50,510 nucleotides of DNA from Actinomycetes bacterium (GTDB lineage: Bacteria > Actinomycetota > Acidimicrobiia > Acidimicrobiales > Ilumatobacteraceae), in contig JANYKS010000092.1 in the NCBI GenBank assembly GCA_025358125.1, positions 1-50,510 of the forward strand, written 5' to 3'. This document shows positions 40,280 through 48,861 of this stretch, piece by piece (positions within the stretch are counted from its first letter, which is position 1; each line of letters starts with the position of its first letter). Both the position numbers and the translations under genes were made by a program. The notes under the pieces were generated by a model, which worked only from the letters and a program-made list of their open reading frames with translations, was not told the origin of the DNA and ran no database searches.

Positions 40280-41905
40280 TCATGAGTTGGCTCGGCTGTC
40301 GGCGGACGAGTTGTGGTGGCGGGTCGGCGCGTGCCCGGTGAGAGCCACGAGGAACGGCTCACGTTCGATCGCGAAGAGCCTCGTCTCGGTGACTGTTCTG
40401 ACGGTCGCCGTCCGCGGCACCTCGTGGAGCAACGCGATCTCGCCGAAGCCCTCCCCGCGTCCGAGTGTGTTCACGACCACGTCGTCTCTCAGCACCTCGA
40501 CCGTTCCGTCTGCGATCGCGTAGTAGCGGTCACCCGGCTCTCCCTGGCGGACGATCGCCTGCCCGGCGGGGACGGAAACGTCCAACGCGTTCTGCGCGAC
40601 GCCCTCGAGCGCCGGTACGGGCAGGGCACGGAAGATGCCGAGCGAGCGAAGAAGCGCGATCGTGACTGTAGGAATGGTTTCCGCCGCGTCCACGGCGAGA
40701 AGTGGCCGGAAGCGAAGGAGAACGAGCACCGGCACGATCGCGCCGGTGAAGAAGAGGGCACCCCGAATGTCGGCAAGCGCGATCACGATGGGGACGGAGA
40801 CCGAGCCAAGACCCCACGCCGCCATCGCCAGGCCTTCCTTGAACGCGAAGACACGGGCGAGCAGCTCCGTCGAAGTGACGCGCTGGAGGAGCGTCTGCCC
40901 CGACACCTCGAGCAAGCTGCGTGAGACGCCTGTCACCGCTGCGACGATGAACGCAACGACCGCTGAAATCTGAAGGCCGAGCAAAATGAACGCGCCAGCC
41001 GAAAGCAGCGCCGCGCCGAGCATGATGGGAACGAGACGAGCCCGTCCGACGAGTGCCAGCGATGTGACGGCGCCGAGCACCGCACCGGCACCGTGAGCCG
41101 CCGTCAAATATCCGGCACCGGAGCCTCCGATCCCGAGCGATCCCACAGCAAGCACGACCACGAGCACGTCGAATGCGCCGATCATTAGAAACGTGGCGCC
41201 GAGGACGATCACCACCTCCCTCGGCGCGCTCGATCGGGCGAGCGCGCGACCCCCTTCGTCGAGTTGACGGAACGCGCCAGCTTCGGGGGCGTTGGTGTCG
41301 CGCGCGAGCGGAGGGACGAGATCGCGAAGCGGCGCCACGAGCAACGTGGCGAGGACGAGGCAGGCCGAGCCGACCGCGTACACCGCACCCGGCGTCGAGA
41401 CTGCGAGAATCAGTCCCGCACCCGCTGGCGCAAGGACGAGACCGACGCTGAGGATCCATCCGGTGATCGCGTTCAGCGCTACAAGCTGCTCGGCCGTGCG
41501 GGCGATGCCCGGCGACGCCACTGCATGAGCAGGGTGGGTGACGACGACCAGCATCGCCGTCAGCGCGCCAAGGACGTATGTCACAAGCGATGGCGCCCCG
41601 AAGAGCAGCGAGGCAGCGGTAGCCCCCATGGCGACTGCCTGAGAGGCGTAAGCACCAACAAGAACTCGGGTTGCGCCGAACCGATCGATCAGCGGGCCAG
41701 CAAACGGCGCAAAGAGCGCAGTCGGTATGAGCAACGCGAGCGAGACGACACCGGTCGCCGTCGCGCCTCCCCGCGAGTAGGCATACACCAGCATTGCCAT
41801 CCAAGGCCCGAACTCCGCCAGCCGGTACAGCCCAAGCGCGGCCGCTTCCCTACGGAGGATGCGGTTGACTGCCAGCGAACGAAGCGGAGAAGGTTGGGCG
41901 CCCAC
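40280..41905 (-). CDS. MFS transporter with C-terminal cyclic-nucleotide-binding domain
   Basis: 541 residues. Twelve membrane segments fill residues 20-395 with the MFS A-like loop AGPLIDRFGATR near 70-80. Residues 420-525 form a cNMP-binding fold: ALPVPALEGVAQNALDVSVPAG, then VRQGEPGDRYYAIADGTVEV and GEGFGEIALLHEVPRTATVR, where the phosphate-binding cassette keeps GEIALL and R-T-A. Transport may be gated by cAMP, cGMP or a related nucleotide; the substrate is unknown. TATGGT lies eight bases before the GTG start, so it is probably leaderless. Confidence 0.85.
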   Translation of the reverse strand: MGAQPSPLRSLAVNRILRREAAALGLYRLAEFGPWMAMLVYAYSRGGATATGVVSLALLIPTALFAPFAGPLIDRFGATRVLVGAYASQAVAMGATAASLLFGAPSLVTYVLGALTAMLVVVTHPAHAVASPGIARTAEQLVALNAITGWILSVGLVLAPAGAGLILAVSTPGAVYAVGSACLVLATLLVAPLRDLVPPLARDTNAPEAGAFRQLDEGGRALARSSAPREVVIVLGATFLMIGAFDVLVVVLAVGSLGIGGSGAGYLTAAHGAGAVLGAVTSLALVGRARLVPIMLGAALLSAGAFILLGLQISAVVAFIVAAVTGVSRSLLEVSGQTLLQRVTSTELLARVFAFKEGLAMAAWGLGSVSVPIVIALADIRGALFFTGAIVPVLVLLRFRPLLAVDAAETIPTVTIALLRSLGIFRALPVPALEGVAQNALDVSVPAGQAIVRQGEPGDRYYAIADGTVEVLRDDVVVNTLGRGEGFGEIALLHEVPRTATVRTVTETRLFAIEREPFLVALTGHAPTRHHNSSADSRANS

Positions 41906-42389
41906 GGGTCGCGACCATACAGGCGCCGACGGCGGCCGCTGACCACAGTGCTATCTGAACACCGCTCGAAAATCGCTTTCGATAATCCGACCATCCGGGT
42001 CGCTCAACTTCGCGTGTTGAACGCTCCTCACATCGCGAGCACGCACGCACTCGGCCTGCTCACGACCGGCGATCTTTGGCGTAGACGCGTTCGGCACCGG
42101 CGACGGTCAACTCGTACGCGCTGACGAGGCGGACCGATTCGTCCGTTGCTCTACCTCCCGGCGATGAGCGCGCGGCGCGTCTCGACCGCCCGCGTTTCGC
42201 GCTCCGTTGGGTGGGCACCGAGATCGGTATCCCGATCCGGGCTCGACGTGCGGAAGATCGATGACGGAACCAAGCCATGCGCGTCCACTGCGCGAGATTG
42301 CCCGTTGACTCGCGCGCTCCGCTATCGGACAATTCGGGGACATCGCCGGACCGGGGTATGGAGGCCGCGGCTGTAATGGAGGGACGAAA
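41906..42389. other. Intergenic region, 484 bp, no gene seen
   Basis: It separates the divergent MFS and LVIVD genes. A minus-strand frame at 42060-42332 and a plus-strand frame at 42146-42376 cross it but lack ribosome sites and similarity. A short coding-looking stretch (RFALRWVGTEIGIPIRARR in one plus frame near 42200) could be a gene remnant. The plus-strand leader of the LVIVD gene ends with GGAGGG. Confidence 0.5.
41914..41919 (-). promoter_or_regulatory. Predicted -10 box (TATGGT) of the MFS gene
   Basis: TATGGT with an eight-base spacer to GTG 41905, with no ribosome site. It predicts a leaderless or nearly leaderless transcript. Confidence 0.45.
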
Positions 42390-44351
42390 ATGCGCCCGAA
42401 CATGTTACTGCTCGTTGGTGGGATCGCCTCGCTGACGATGGGGCTGTTGCCATCGGCTGCGAGTGCGGACCCCGAACCCGCTCCGAGCGTCGGGGGCTCT
42501 GAGGACGGGCCCGCGCTCGATGATCATGGTCAACACGAGGCCCCAGGAGGCCACCTGCCGGCGTCGTCGGAGAACGTCGAGCTGGTGGGCAAGCTCGACA
42601 GCCTCACCAACGTGAAGGGCGGCATCGCGGACGTCGCTGCCTTCGGAAACTACGCCTACCTCAACGCGTTCAGCCCGGAGTGCGCTGGACGCCCCGGTGC
42701 GCAAGGGACGGGCGTGCATGTGGTCGATATCAGCGACCCGGCGCAGCCCAGCAAGGTCGGCTTCCTTGCGGCAGAGGTGAACAGCTACGTGGGCGAGGGC
42801 GTGCACGTGATCGCCTTCGGCAACCGCCAGATCCTGCTGCACAACAACGAGACGTGCAACGCCAGCCTGCCCGTGACCTCCGGGTTCTCGGTGTGGGACG
42901 TCACCAACCCCCTGGCGGCGACGAAGCTCGGCCAGTTCGGTGACACGACGCCCCTCATCCCGCGGCAGGCCTACCACACCACCCACTCCGTGCAGGGGTT
43001 CACCTGGAACGGTAGGGCGTACGCGGTCGCCCAGGACAACCAGGACCTGAAGGACGTCGACATCTTCGATATCACCCCGGCGATCGATGGAACCGGCCCG
43101 GCCGTGCTCGTCTCCGAGGTCGGCCTCGAGGACTGGCCCGGGGCCCAAGGGGGGTCCTTCGCCAACGGCGACTCGGTCTTCAACCACGACTTCCAGCAGA
43201 AGGTGATCGACGGGCACAACTACCTCCTCGTCTCCTACTGGGATGCCGGCCAGGTGCTGCTCAACATCGACAACCCCGCGGCGCCGCAGTTCGTTGGTGA
43301 CTCGGACTTCTCGAGCCCCGATCCGGAGACCGGGTTCCAGATCGCCGAGGGCAACAGCCACCAGGGCTACTGGTCCTCCGACGGCAAGTACGTACTGTCA
43401 ACCGACGAGGACTTCTCGCCCACCCGCACCCTGTGTCAGATCACATCCGGGCCCAATGCCGGGGCCACCGGGTGTGGCGAGTTCGGGTGGACCATGCCGC
43501 TGGGTGCGAGCCCCGTCGAGGGCTCGACGGTGTTCGGCGGTTCGGGATGCGACACCGACCTCAACGGCAATGGCGTCTCTGATCGGGCCGAGGTGCCCTC
43601 GGCCGCGTCGACCGGCGCGGCCATCGTGGTCTTCAGCCGTGGCAGCTGCTTCTTCTCCGACAAGGTGGCCACCGGCGAGGCGGCCGGCTATCCGGTCGTC
43701 GCCATCGGCAACAGTCATTCCGGAAGCCGAAACGGGCTCGTGGCCGATGCCTTCCTGTGCGGCGGCCAAGGCAGCCCGGTTGCGGGGACGGCCAAGGGCG
43801 TCTGCATCGGGCACCGCGGCATGCACCAGCTGTTCAACGACGCGCCTGCCTACGCCGCCCCTGAGGGCTATGTGGCTGGCGGCGACCTGCCGGCCATCGG
43901 CACGCTCGGCGCCACCCTCCGGGCTCAAGGCGGCGTGTTCGACGGGTGGGGCTACGTGCACCTGCACGACGCCACCGACCCGAACCTTCCAGAGCTCGAC
44001 ACCTACGCGATCCCCGAGGCCCTCGACCCTGCCTACGCCACCGGCTTCGGCAACTTGACGGTGCACGAGGTGAAGACCGATCCGAGGTTCAAGAAGAACC
44101 TGGCGTACTTCTCGTACTACGCCGCAGGGCTGCGCGTTGCCTCGTTCGGACCGGGGGGGATCCAGGAGATCGGCCACTACATCGCAGAGGGCGGTAACGA
44201 CTTCTGGGGTGTGTTCCCGCTCTGCACCGGACAGTGCCAGCTCAACGACCGCGACCAGGGTCGTGGCAACGACAACGCGAAACGGCCGCTGCTGCTCATG
44301 AGCGACCGCGACAGCGGACTATGGATCCTCCGCTACACCGGCAAGGAGTAG
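42390..44351 (+). CDS. Secreted LVIVD-repeat protein with PA domain insert
   Basis: 653 residues from ATG 42390 with GGAGGG upstream. The signal peptide ends near ASA-DP (residue about 26). LVIVD-type beta-propeller segments (VHVVDISDPAQPSKVGFLA, FSVWDVTNPLAATKLGQF, VLLNIDNPAAPQFVGDSDF) alternate with loops, and a protease-associated (PA) domain lies near 385-480 (AAIVVFSRGSCFFSDKV, GYPVVAIGNS). The final GLWILRYTGKE is a usual end for these proteins. Such proteins are extracellular and presumably bind ligands; no enzyme motif is visible. It is monocistronic. Confidence 0.75.
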   Translation: MRPNMLLLVGGIASLTMGLLPSAASADPEPAPSVGGSEDGPALDDHGQHEAPGGHLPASSENVELVGKLDSLTNVKGGIADVAAFGNYAYLNAFSPECAGRPGAQGTGVHVVDISDPAQPSKVGFLAAEVNSYVGEGVHVIAFGNRQILLHNNETCNASLPVTSGFSVWDVTNPLAATKLGQFGDTTPLIPRQAYHTTHSVQGFTWNGRAYAVAQDNQDLKDVDIFDITPAIDGTGPAVLVSEVGLEDWPGAQGGSFANGDSVFNHDFQQKVIDGHNYLLVSYWDAGQVLLNIDNPAAPQFVGDSDFSSPDPETGFQIAEGNSHQGYWSSDGKYVLSTDEDFSPTRTLCQITSGPNAGATGCGEFGWTMPLGASPVEGSTVFGGSGCDTDLNGNGVSDRAEVPSAASTGAAIVVFSRGSCFFSDKVATGEAAGYPVVAIGNSHSGSRNGLVADAFLCGGQGSPVAGTAKGVCIGHRGMHQLFNDAPAYAAPEGYVAGGDLPAIGTLGATLRAQGGVFDGWGYVHLHDATDPNLPELDTYAIPEALDPAYATGFGNLTVHEVKTDPRFKKNLAYFSYYAAGLRVASFGPGGIQEIGHYIAEGGNDFWGVFPLCTGQCQLNDRDQGRGNDNAKRPLLLMSDRDSGLWILRYTGKE

Positions 44352-44409
44352 CCAGGCGGCGACGGCGGCGCGAAGGTCGTTGCCGGCCACTGCCAGAACG
44401 AAACGAGCA

Positions 44410-44568
44410 TCATCCATTTGCAAGGGATCGCGTCGGGTGACTCGGCACCGAGCGGATGGACTTGCCATGACGGCCGGCAGCTTCATCCCCGGCCAGGGCC
44501 ACTTCCGGCCGTGCGCACGGGATCCGACCCATCGTCGCCTCGCACCAGCGTGTCGTGAACTCGGTCAT
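44410..44568 (-). CDS. Small ORF, possibly the start of a broken gene
   Basis: 52 residues (MTEFTTRWCEATMGRIPCAR at the start). Its ATG overlaps the stop of the epoxide-hydrolase-like fragment (ATGA) and AAAGAGG lies nearby. The second half looks random, so it could be the intact N-terminus of a gene truncated by frameshift. I do not recognise it. The rest of the 213-bp stretch up to the LVIVD gene shows nothing. Confidence 0.25.
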   Translation of the reverse strand: MTEFTTRWCEATMGRIPCARPEVALAGDEAAGRHGKSIRSVPSHPTRSLANG

Positions 44569-44873
44569 GACTGTGCGCCTCTTTCGTGAAGGTGGCGGAG
44601 CAGAGCACACTCGGCGTGCTCAGCGAAACCCGTCTGGAGCGTGGATAGATCGAAGTAGTCGCGCCACGCCGTGATCTGACCGTCATGGACCGCGAACACG
44701 CCAGTGGCCGGCAATTCGGCCCAGCCGTTGGGTAGGCGGTGCCGGTCGAGGCGCTCCATGAACACGACTGAGCCATTGGCTACGGTGGTCTTGATGATCC
44801 ACTCGTTCTCGATCGTCGGCGCGAAGAACGCAGTGACTCGCACCCCGCGCGCTCGGCAGCAACGCAGCGGCAT
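44565..44873 (-). pseudogene. Limonene-1,2-epoxide-hydrolase/SnoaL-like fragment lacking its N-terminus
   Basis: 102 residues in this frame. From residue 20 on the pattern ENEWIIKTTVANGSVVFMER and PATGVFAVHDGQITAWRDYF fits the second half of LEH/SnoaL-like proteins. The first third of the fold (helices and first strand) is absent, replaced by MPLRCCRARG. Another frame just upstream (about 44880-44930) reads SVHDLAIGLLELLVF, which resembles the missing part, so a frameshift or small deletion is likely. If intact it would have been a cone-shaped alpha+beta epoxide hydrolase or ligand-binding protein. Confidence 0.5.
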
Positions 44874-45002
44874 CCAATCGTGAACACGAGCAGCTCGAGC
44901 AGACCGATAGCAAGATCATGAACACTCATGTCGATCCATTCTCGGGACGACACAGTCGGTCGGGGAAGGTCGGTCACGCGCTGAGCCTTACCGAACCAAC
45001 GG

Positions 45003-45887
45003 TCACCCGTGCTTGGAGATCGTCCTCATCGGGGCGATGACCTGCTCGGCGAAGCGGAGCACGGGCTCCACCTGAAGGGGGTGGCCGAAGTCCATCACGA
45101 AGTACGTCACACCGAGCTCGGACAGATGCCTCAGCCGGTCCAGCCACTGCTCAGATGCTGCGTCCGAGTCAGGAAGCTCAGCAGCCACAGTGACGCTGCT
45201 CTCGATGTCGGCTGGACTCCTGCCGGCATCGACCGCAGCAGCGTCGACGATGTCGCGCTTGCGCTTCCAGTCGTCATCGCCCCTATGCGCCCCGTTCCAG
45301 ATGTCGGCGTGTCGTCCAACGATCGGGAGGCCGATCTTGTCGCCGGAGCTACCGATGCAGATCGGCGGAACAATGTCGGGGCGGGGTGTAGCTGCGGCGT
45401 CGTCGATCTGGAAGTACGTGCCACTGAACGTGGGATGCTCCTCGGTCCACATCAGACGGCAAATCTGGACCACCTCTTCCAGCTGACGCAGCCGGACGGC
45501 GGCAGCAGGGAACTCATAGCCGTAGGAGCGGTACTCGTCCTCGCGCCAGCCGGCGCCGATACCCAGCATGAAACGCCCGCCGGACAGCACTTGGAGCGTC
45601 GCCGCCATCTTCGCTGTCAGGGCGGGATTACGATAGCCGTGGCCAAGCACGTGATGACACAACATGACGTCGGGGAACTTCGCCGCCAGCCACGCCAGTG
45701 TGACCCAGGCTTCGAGGAAGCCCTCCTTCTTCGACTTGTCGAAACCATAGAAATGATCGGCGATCCAAAGCGAGTCGAAATGAGGCAACGCTTCGGGAAG
45801 GATGTGCTCCTGCTGGAACATCACGATCGGTTGATAATTGCTCCCCTGATGACCGGCAACCGGCGACAACCAGCCAAATTTTGTCAC
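45003..45887 (-). CDS. LLM-class F420-dependent oxidoreductase
   Basis: 294 residues. TKFGWLSPVAGHQ at the start, DSLWIADHFYGFD, LSGGRFMLGIGAGWREDEY and PPICIGSSGDKIGLPIVGRHADIWN are typical of actinobacterial F420-dependent LLM proteins. It probably reduces or oxidises a small organic substrate in the neighbouring catabolic set. GTG 45887 is chosen because AAGG lies eight bases upstream; the open frame extends to 45965 without similarity. It is divergent from the SnoaL-like gene at 46171. Confidence 0.85.
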   Translation of the reverse strand: MTKFGWLSPVAGHQGSNYQPIVMFQQEHILPEALPHFDSLWIADHFYGFDKSKKEGFLEAWVTLAWLAAKFPDVMLCHHVLGHGYRNPALTAKMAATLQVLSGGRFMLGIGAGWREDEYRSYGYEFPAAAVRLRQLEEVVQICRLMWTEEHPTFSGTYFQIDDAAATPRPDIVPPICIGSSGDKIGLPIVGRHADIWNGAHRGDDDWKRKRDIVDAAAVDAGRSPADIESSVTVAAELPDSDAASEQWLDRLRHLSELGVTYFVMDFGHPLQVEPVLRFAEQVIAPMRTISKHG

Positions 45888-45988
45888 GACCACAACCTTT
45901 TCCGAACGGCGCCCAGGACACTCCCAAACGCGCGGTCCCGGACCTCGAGCCCCCAACCCTGCCACGTTTCCGGCTCACTCACAATCGC

Positions 45989-46006
45989 TTCGACGATTGA
46001 GTCGAA
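45989..46006. promoter_or_regulatory. Operator-like palindrome TTCGAC-N6-GTCGAA
   Basis: Perfect six-base arms around GATTGA, in the 283-bp divergent spacer between the LLM gene and the SnoaL-VOC operon. The remainder of the spacer holds no gene. It does not match the actinobacterial SOS box. A repressor site is a reasonable guess. Confidence 0.4.
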
Positions 46007-46170
46007 AACAACGGCAGGTCGACCTCGGTCAGCGCATCGCACCCGCGGGTGCCCTATAACAGCGGATCGGTGCGCCAGACGCGCTATCGGGCCCTTTGTG
46101 TCAGGATTCTGTGAGACGCCCGCAGTTGCGGGCTGCCTCGTGCCCAAAGAACCGACATGAGAGGCGCATC

Positions 46171-46515
46171 ATGAGCAACTTCTTCCAGGACTACTTCGCC
46201 GCGTGGGATCGTCTCGATCTCGAGCGCGTGCTCGGGTACTTCACCGATGACGTCGTCTACGAGGACACCACGATCAAGCACGGCGCGTCCGGCGCCAAGC
46301 AGATGCGCAAGTTCATCCAAGCCTCGTTCGACAACGTGCCTGACGCGACCTTCGACTACATCGGCCATGTGATGACCGACACCGACTTCGCGGTGGAGTG
46401 GGTGATGCAGCCGATGAACGTGCGCGGAGTTTCGATCGGCAAGCTGCGCGACGGCAAGATCTGCGAGCAGCGCGACTACTGGAACGGAGCCGCGTTCGCG
46501 GTTCCCAACACGTGA
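46171..46515 (+). CDS. SnoaL-like (NTF2-fold) protein
   Basis: 114 residues from ATG 46171 with GAGAGG upstream. FFQDYFAAWDRLDLERVLGY, then DDVVYEDTTIKHG and GKICEQRDYWNG give the cone-shaped NTF2 fold of SnoaL polyketide cyclases and related isomerases or hydrolases. Full length for the family. Its stop overlaps the GTG of the VOC gene (GTGA), so they are translated together and likely act on one substrate. Confidence 0.8.
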   Translation: MSNFFQDYFAAWDRLDLERVLGYFTDDVVYEDTTIKHGASGAKQMRKFIQASFDNVPDATFDYIGHVMTDTDFAVEWVMQPMNVRGVSIGKLRDGKICEQRDYWNGAAFAVPNT

Positions 46516-47375
46516 CGGGCCACCTCGTCCAGTGGTGCTTCCACACCACCGCGATGGTGGCCGACTACGAGCGGACGCGCGACGCGCTGACCCGCCTCGT
46601 CGGGCTGCGCGTGCTGGAGGACAGCCGGATCGAGGACCCCGCGATCGGTCGCCGTGGCGGCATGGCGTGGGTGGGCGACAACGTCATCGAGATCGGAGAA
46701 CCGATTGTCACCGGTGGCGCCGTCGACCGGTTCGTCAGCCGCTTCGGTTCGCACATGAGCTCGATCGCCGTGCAGGTCGCCGACATCGACGCGACCGTCG
46801 AGCGCCTCGCCGAGCACGGTGTGCGGGTGGCGTCTCGAATCGACGGTCACATCGTGTTCACCCACCCCGGCGACACCGCCGGGGTCGTGGTCGAGTGGTT
46901 CGGCACCGAGGAGCCGCTCGACCCGCGCTTCGGGGCACCGATGCCACCGCCGATCACCGACCCGGTGCTCCAGGTCGAGCGGATGGCGTTCGGCGGTGCC
47001 GTGGTCGACGATCCGGTCGCCGCCGCCTGGCGCCTCGCCGAGCTGTTCGGCCACGGCGTGTCGTTCGTCGACGAGCACGCGTCGCCGGGTTCGCCGATGG
47101 CCGCGGTGTCGATGGGTGACGTGCAGCTCGCCCTGTACCCGATCCCCGCTGCCGACGAGAGCGAACGGCTGTGGGCCTGGCGCTACGACCGCGCCCAAAC
47201 GTGCAACGTCGGCCTCAAGGTCGCCGACCTCGCCGCCGCCCGCCGCGCCCTCGCCTCCGCCGGCATCGCCGTCCACCGCGACGAAGCGCACCAGCTCGTG
47301 ATCGCCCCCGACGTCACTGGCGGCGTCACCCTGGTAATCGTCGATCAGCTCCTCGCGGGCGACCCCCGCCGCTGA
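46512..47375 (+). CDS. VOC-superfamily protein with two glyoxalase-like modules
   Basis: 287 residues. Two beta-alpha-beta-beta-beta modules are visible: residues 5-130 (HTTAMVADYERTRDALTRLVG at the start, GVVVEWFG at the end) and 150-280 (AFGGAVVDDPVAAAWRLAELFG, then GGVTLVIVD). This layout is found in extradiol dioxygenases, epimerases and lyases; the metal-binding His/Glu set is partly visible (His near 11, Glu in VEWFG) but not enough to name a reaction. Coupled to the SnoaL-like gene upstream. Confidence 0.75.
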   Translation: MTGHLVQWCFHTTAMVADYERTRDALTRLVGLRVLEDSRIEDPAIGRRGGMAWVGDNVIEIGEPIVTGGAVDRFVSRFGSHMSSIAVQVADIDATVERLAEHGVRVASRIDGHIVFTHPGDTAGVVVEWFGTEEPLDPRFGAPMPPPITDPVLQVERMAFGGAVVDDPVAAAWRLAELFGHGVSFVDEHASPGSPMAAVSMGDVQLALYPIPAADESERLWAWRYDRAQTCNVGLKVADLAAARRALASAGIAVHRDEAHQLVIAPDVTGGVTLVIVDQLLAGDPRR

Positions 47376-47394
47376 CGGCCCCGCGGTGCGGCCA

Positions 47395-47952
47395 TCACCG
47401 CAGCCAGTCGGCGATCGACGCGGCGTACACCGGGTCACCGGTGTCGCGGCGGCCGAGCGTAGCGGTGTCGGCGGGCACCCAGCCGCCGGATGCCACGGGG
47501 TCGATCCGCGACCACTCGAAGACGCACACGCGAGCTGCTATCCGCCACTCGTGGTGCCGCCGCTCGACGTCGTCGACATAGCGGAGCCCGACGACGAAGT
47601 CGCGCTCGGGCTTCGTGCTGCTCGCGCGGAGGTGGTGCTGGGCGACGATGTAGCTCTCCGAACGTGCCCGGTCGCCGTCGACCTCGACCAGAACATTGCC
47701 GATGAAGTGCATGGTGCGTTCGAACCGGAGCAGACCCTTCTGGACGTAAGCAATGAAGTCCTCGACGCCGCCGCGGAAGTCGCCGTGGTCGTCGGTCGCG
47801 TCGGGGTGGTAGCAGCTCCGCACCAAGTCGTAGTCGCACCGGTCGATGCCGCGGCAGTAGCGGTAGATCACGTCGCGAACCTCCTGCTGGTCGACCGCAC
47901 GGGCGACGCGCGCCAGGTTATGTTCGTTGGTGGTGGTCCCCGTGCTGATCAT
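47395..47952 (-). CDS. SnoaL-like (PF13577-type) protein
   Basis: 185 residues from ATG 47952 with AGGGGG upstream. QQEVRDVIYRYCRGIDRCDYDLVRSCYHPDATDDHG, cited here as the N-terminal block, is the usual start of nuclear-transport-factor-2-like proteins of actinobacterial steroid and aromatic catabolic clusters. The conserved YCRGID and CYHPDA motifs are clear. Catalytic role unknown. The open frame continues upstream into the SDR gene region but that part is antisense shadow. Divergent from the SDR gene across a 72-bp spacer with two palindromes. Confidence 0.8.
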   Translation of the reverse strand: MISTGTTTNEHNLARVARAVDQQEVRDVIYRYCRGIDRCDYDLVRSCYHPDATDDHGDFRGGVEDFIAYVQKGLLRFERTMHFIGNVLVEVDGDRARSESYIVAQHHLRASSTKPERDFVVGLRYVDDVERRHHEWRIAARVCVFEWSRIDPVASGGWVPADTATLGRRDTGDPVYAASIADWLR

Positions 47953-47969
47953 GATGCCCCCTGTGTGCT

Positions 47970-47985
47970 CTACACCAGGCTGTAG
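47970..47985. promoter_or_regulatory. Palindrome CTACA-N6-TGTAG
   Basis: Perfect five-base arms in the divergent SnoaL/SDR spacer, an arrangement typical of a TetR-type operator. No regulator gene is in the window. Confidence 0.4.
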
Positions 47986-47990
47986 CTTTC

Positions 47991-48004
47991 TGACGTAAGT
48001 GTCA
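47991..48004. promoter_or_regulatory. Palindrome TGAC-N6-GTCA
   Basis: A second short palindrome in the same spacer; on the minus strand it contains TTGACA, a possible -35 box for the SnoaL-like gene. The two palindromes have centres about 20 bp apart, two DNA turns. Confidence 0.35.
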
Positions 48005-48024
48005 AGTCCGATGGAAGGGTGGCA

Positions 48025-48810
48025 ATGGGGAAGCTGGATCAAAAGGTCGCGATCGTCACAGGAGCGGGGCGGGGCATCGGTCGCGTGATCGCGATCGAAT
48101 ACGCACGTGAAGGTGCCAAGGTGGTAGTCGCCTCGCGCACGGCATCCACCGTCGACTCGGTCGTCGCGGAGATCGAAGCGTTGGGCTTCGTGGCGCTCGG
48201 CGTGACGGTCGACGTGGGCGAGCGCGCCGATGTCGAGCGCATGGTCGCAGCCACCGTCGGGCGGTTCGGCCGGCTTGACATCCTCGTGAACAACGCCCAG
48301 GGCTTCGGCAGCGCGACAAAGCCCGAGGGCTCGCCCGGTTTCGTCCCGCTCGAACGCTTCCCCGACGACGTGTGGGCGCACACGTTCCAGACCGGCTTGA
48401 TGGGCACGCTCTACGGCATGCAGGCCGCGTTCGCGCACCTGAAGGAACGGGGCGGCAAGATCATCAACTTCGGCTCGGGCAACGGCATCGGCGCGATGAA
48501 GGGCACTGCGGCCTACAACGCGACGAAGGAGGCGATCCGCTCGCTCAGCCGCACCGGTGCCGCCGAATGGGGCAAGCACGGGATCTGCGTGAACGTGATC
48601 ATCCCGACCATGCTCACCGACTCGGCCGACGCCTTCTTCGAGGCCCGACCGGGCATCCGCGAGAAGCTCGCCAAGCAGATCCCGCTGCGCCGCTTCGGTG
48701 ACGTGGAGCATGACATCGGGCCGGTCGCCGTTTTCCTGGCCAGCAGCGACTCCGACTTCGTCACCGGCCAGGCCCTCCACGTCGACGGCGGCCAGATCCT
48801 CCGCCCATGA
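48025..48810 (+). CDS. Short-chain dehydrogenase/reductase (SDR)
   Basis: 261 residues from ATG 48025 after GGAAGGG. Classical SDR motifs: TGAGRGIG (14-21), NNAQ, Ser in the NFGSGNG strand, and Tyr164 and Lys168 in AYNATKE. The sequence ends in GQALHVDGGQILRP as in most oxidoreductases of the FabG type. It uses NAD(P)H to oxidise or reduce a hydroxyl/keto group. Its SnoaL-like neighbours on both sides suggest a common catabolic pathway. Confidence 0.9.
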   Translation: MGKLDQKVAIVTGAGRGIGRVIAIEYAREGAKVVVASRTASTVDSVVAEIEALGFVALGVTVDVGERADVERMVAATVGRFGRLDILVNNAQGFGSATKPEGSPGFVPLERFPDDVWAHTFQTGLMGTLYGMQAAFAHLKERGGKIINFGSGNGIGAMKGTAAYNATKEAIRSLSRTGAAEWGKHGICVNVIIPTMLTDSADAFFEARPGIREKLAKQIPLRRFGDVEHDIGPVAVFLASSDSDFVTGQALHVDGGQILRP

Positions 48811-48861
48811 ACGCGATGCCACCCCTCGGCTACTTCGGCGCGATGGTGTCGGTCACACGAA

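Noticed and set aside
42060..42332. Minus-strand 90-codon frame in the MFS/LVIVD spacer
   Set aside because: Arg/Ser-rich, no start signal and no family pattern; kept only as possible gene debris.
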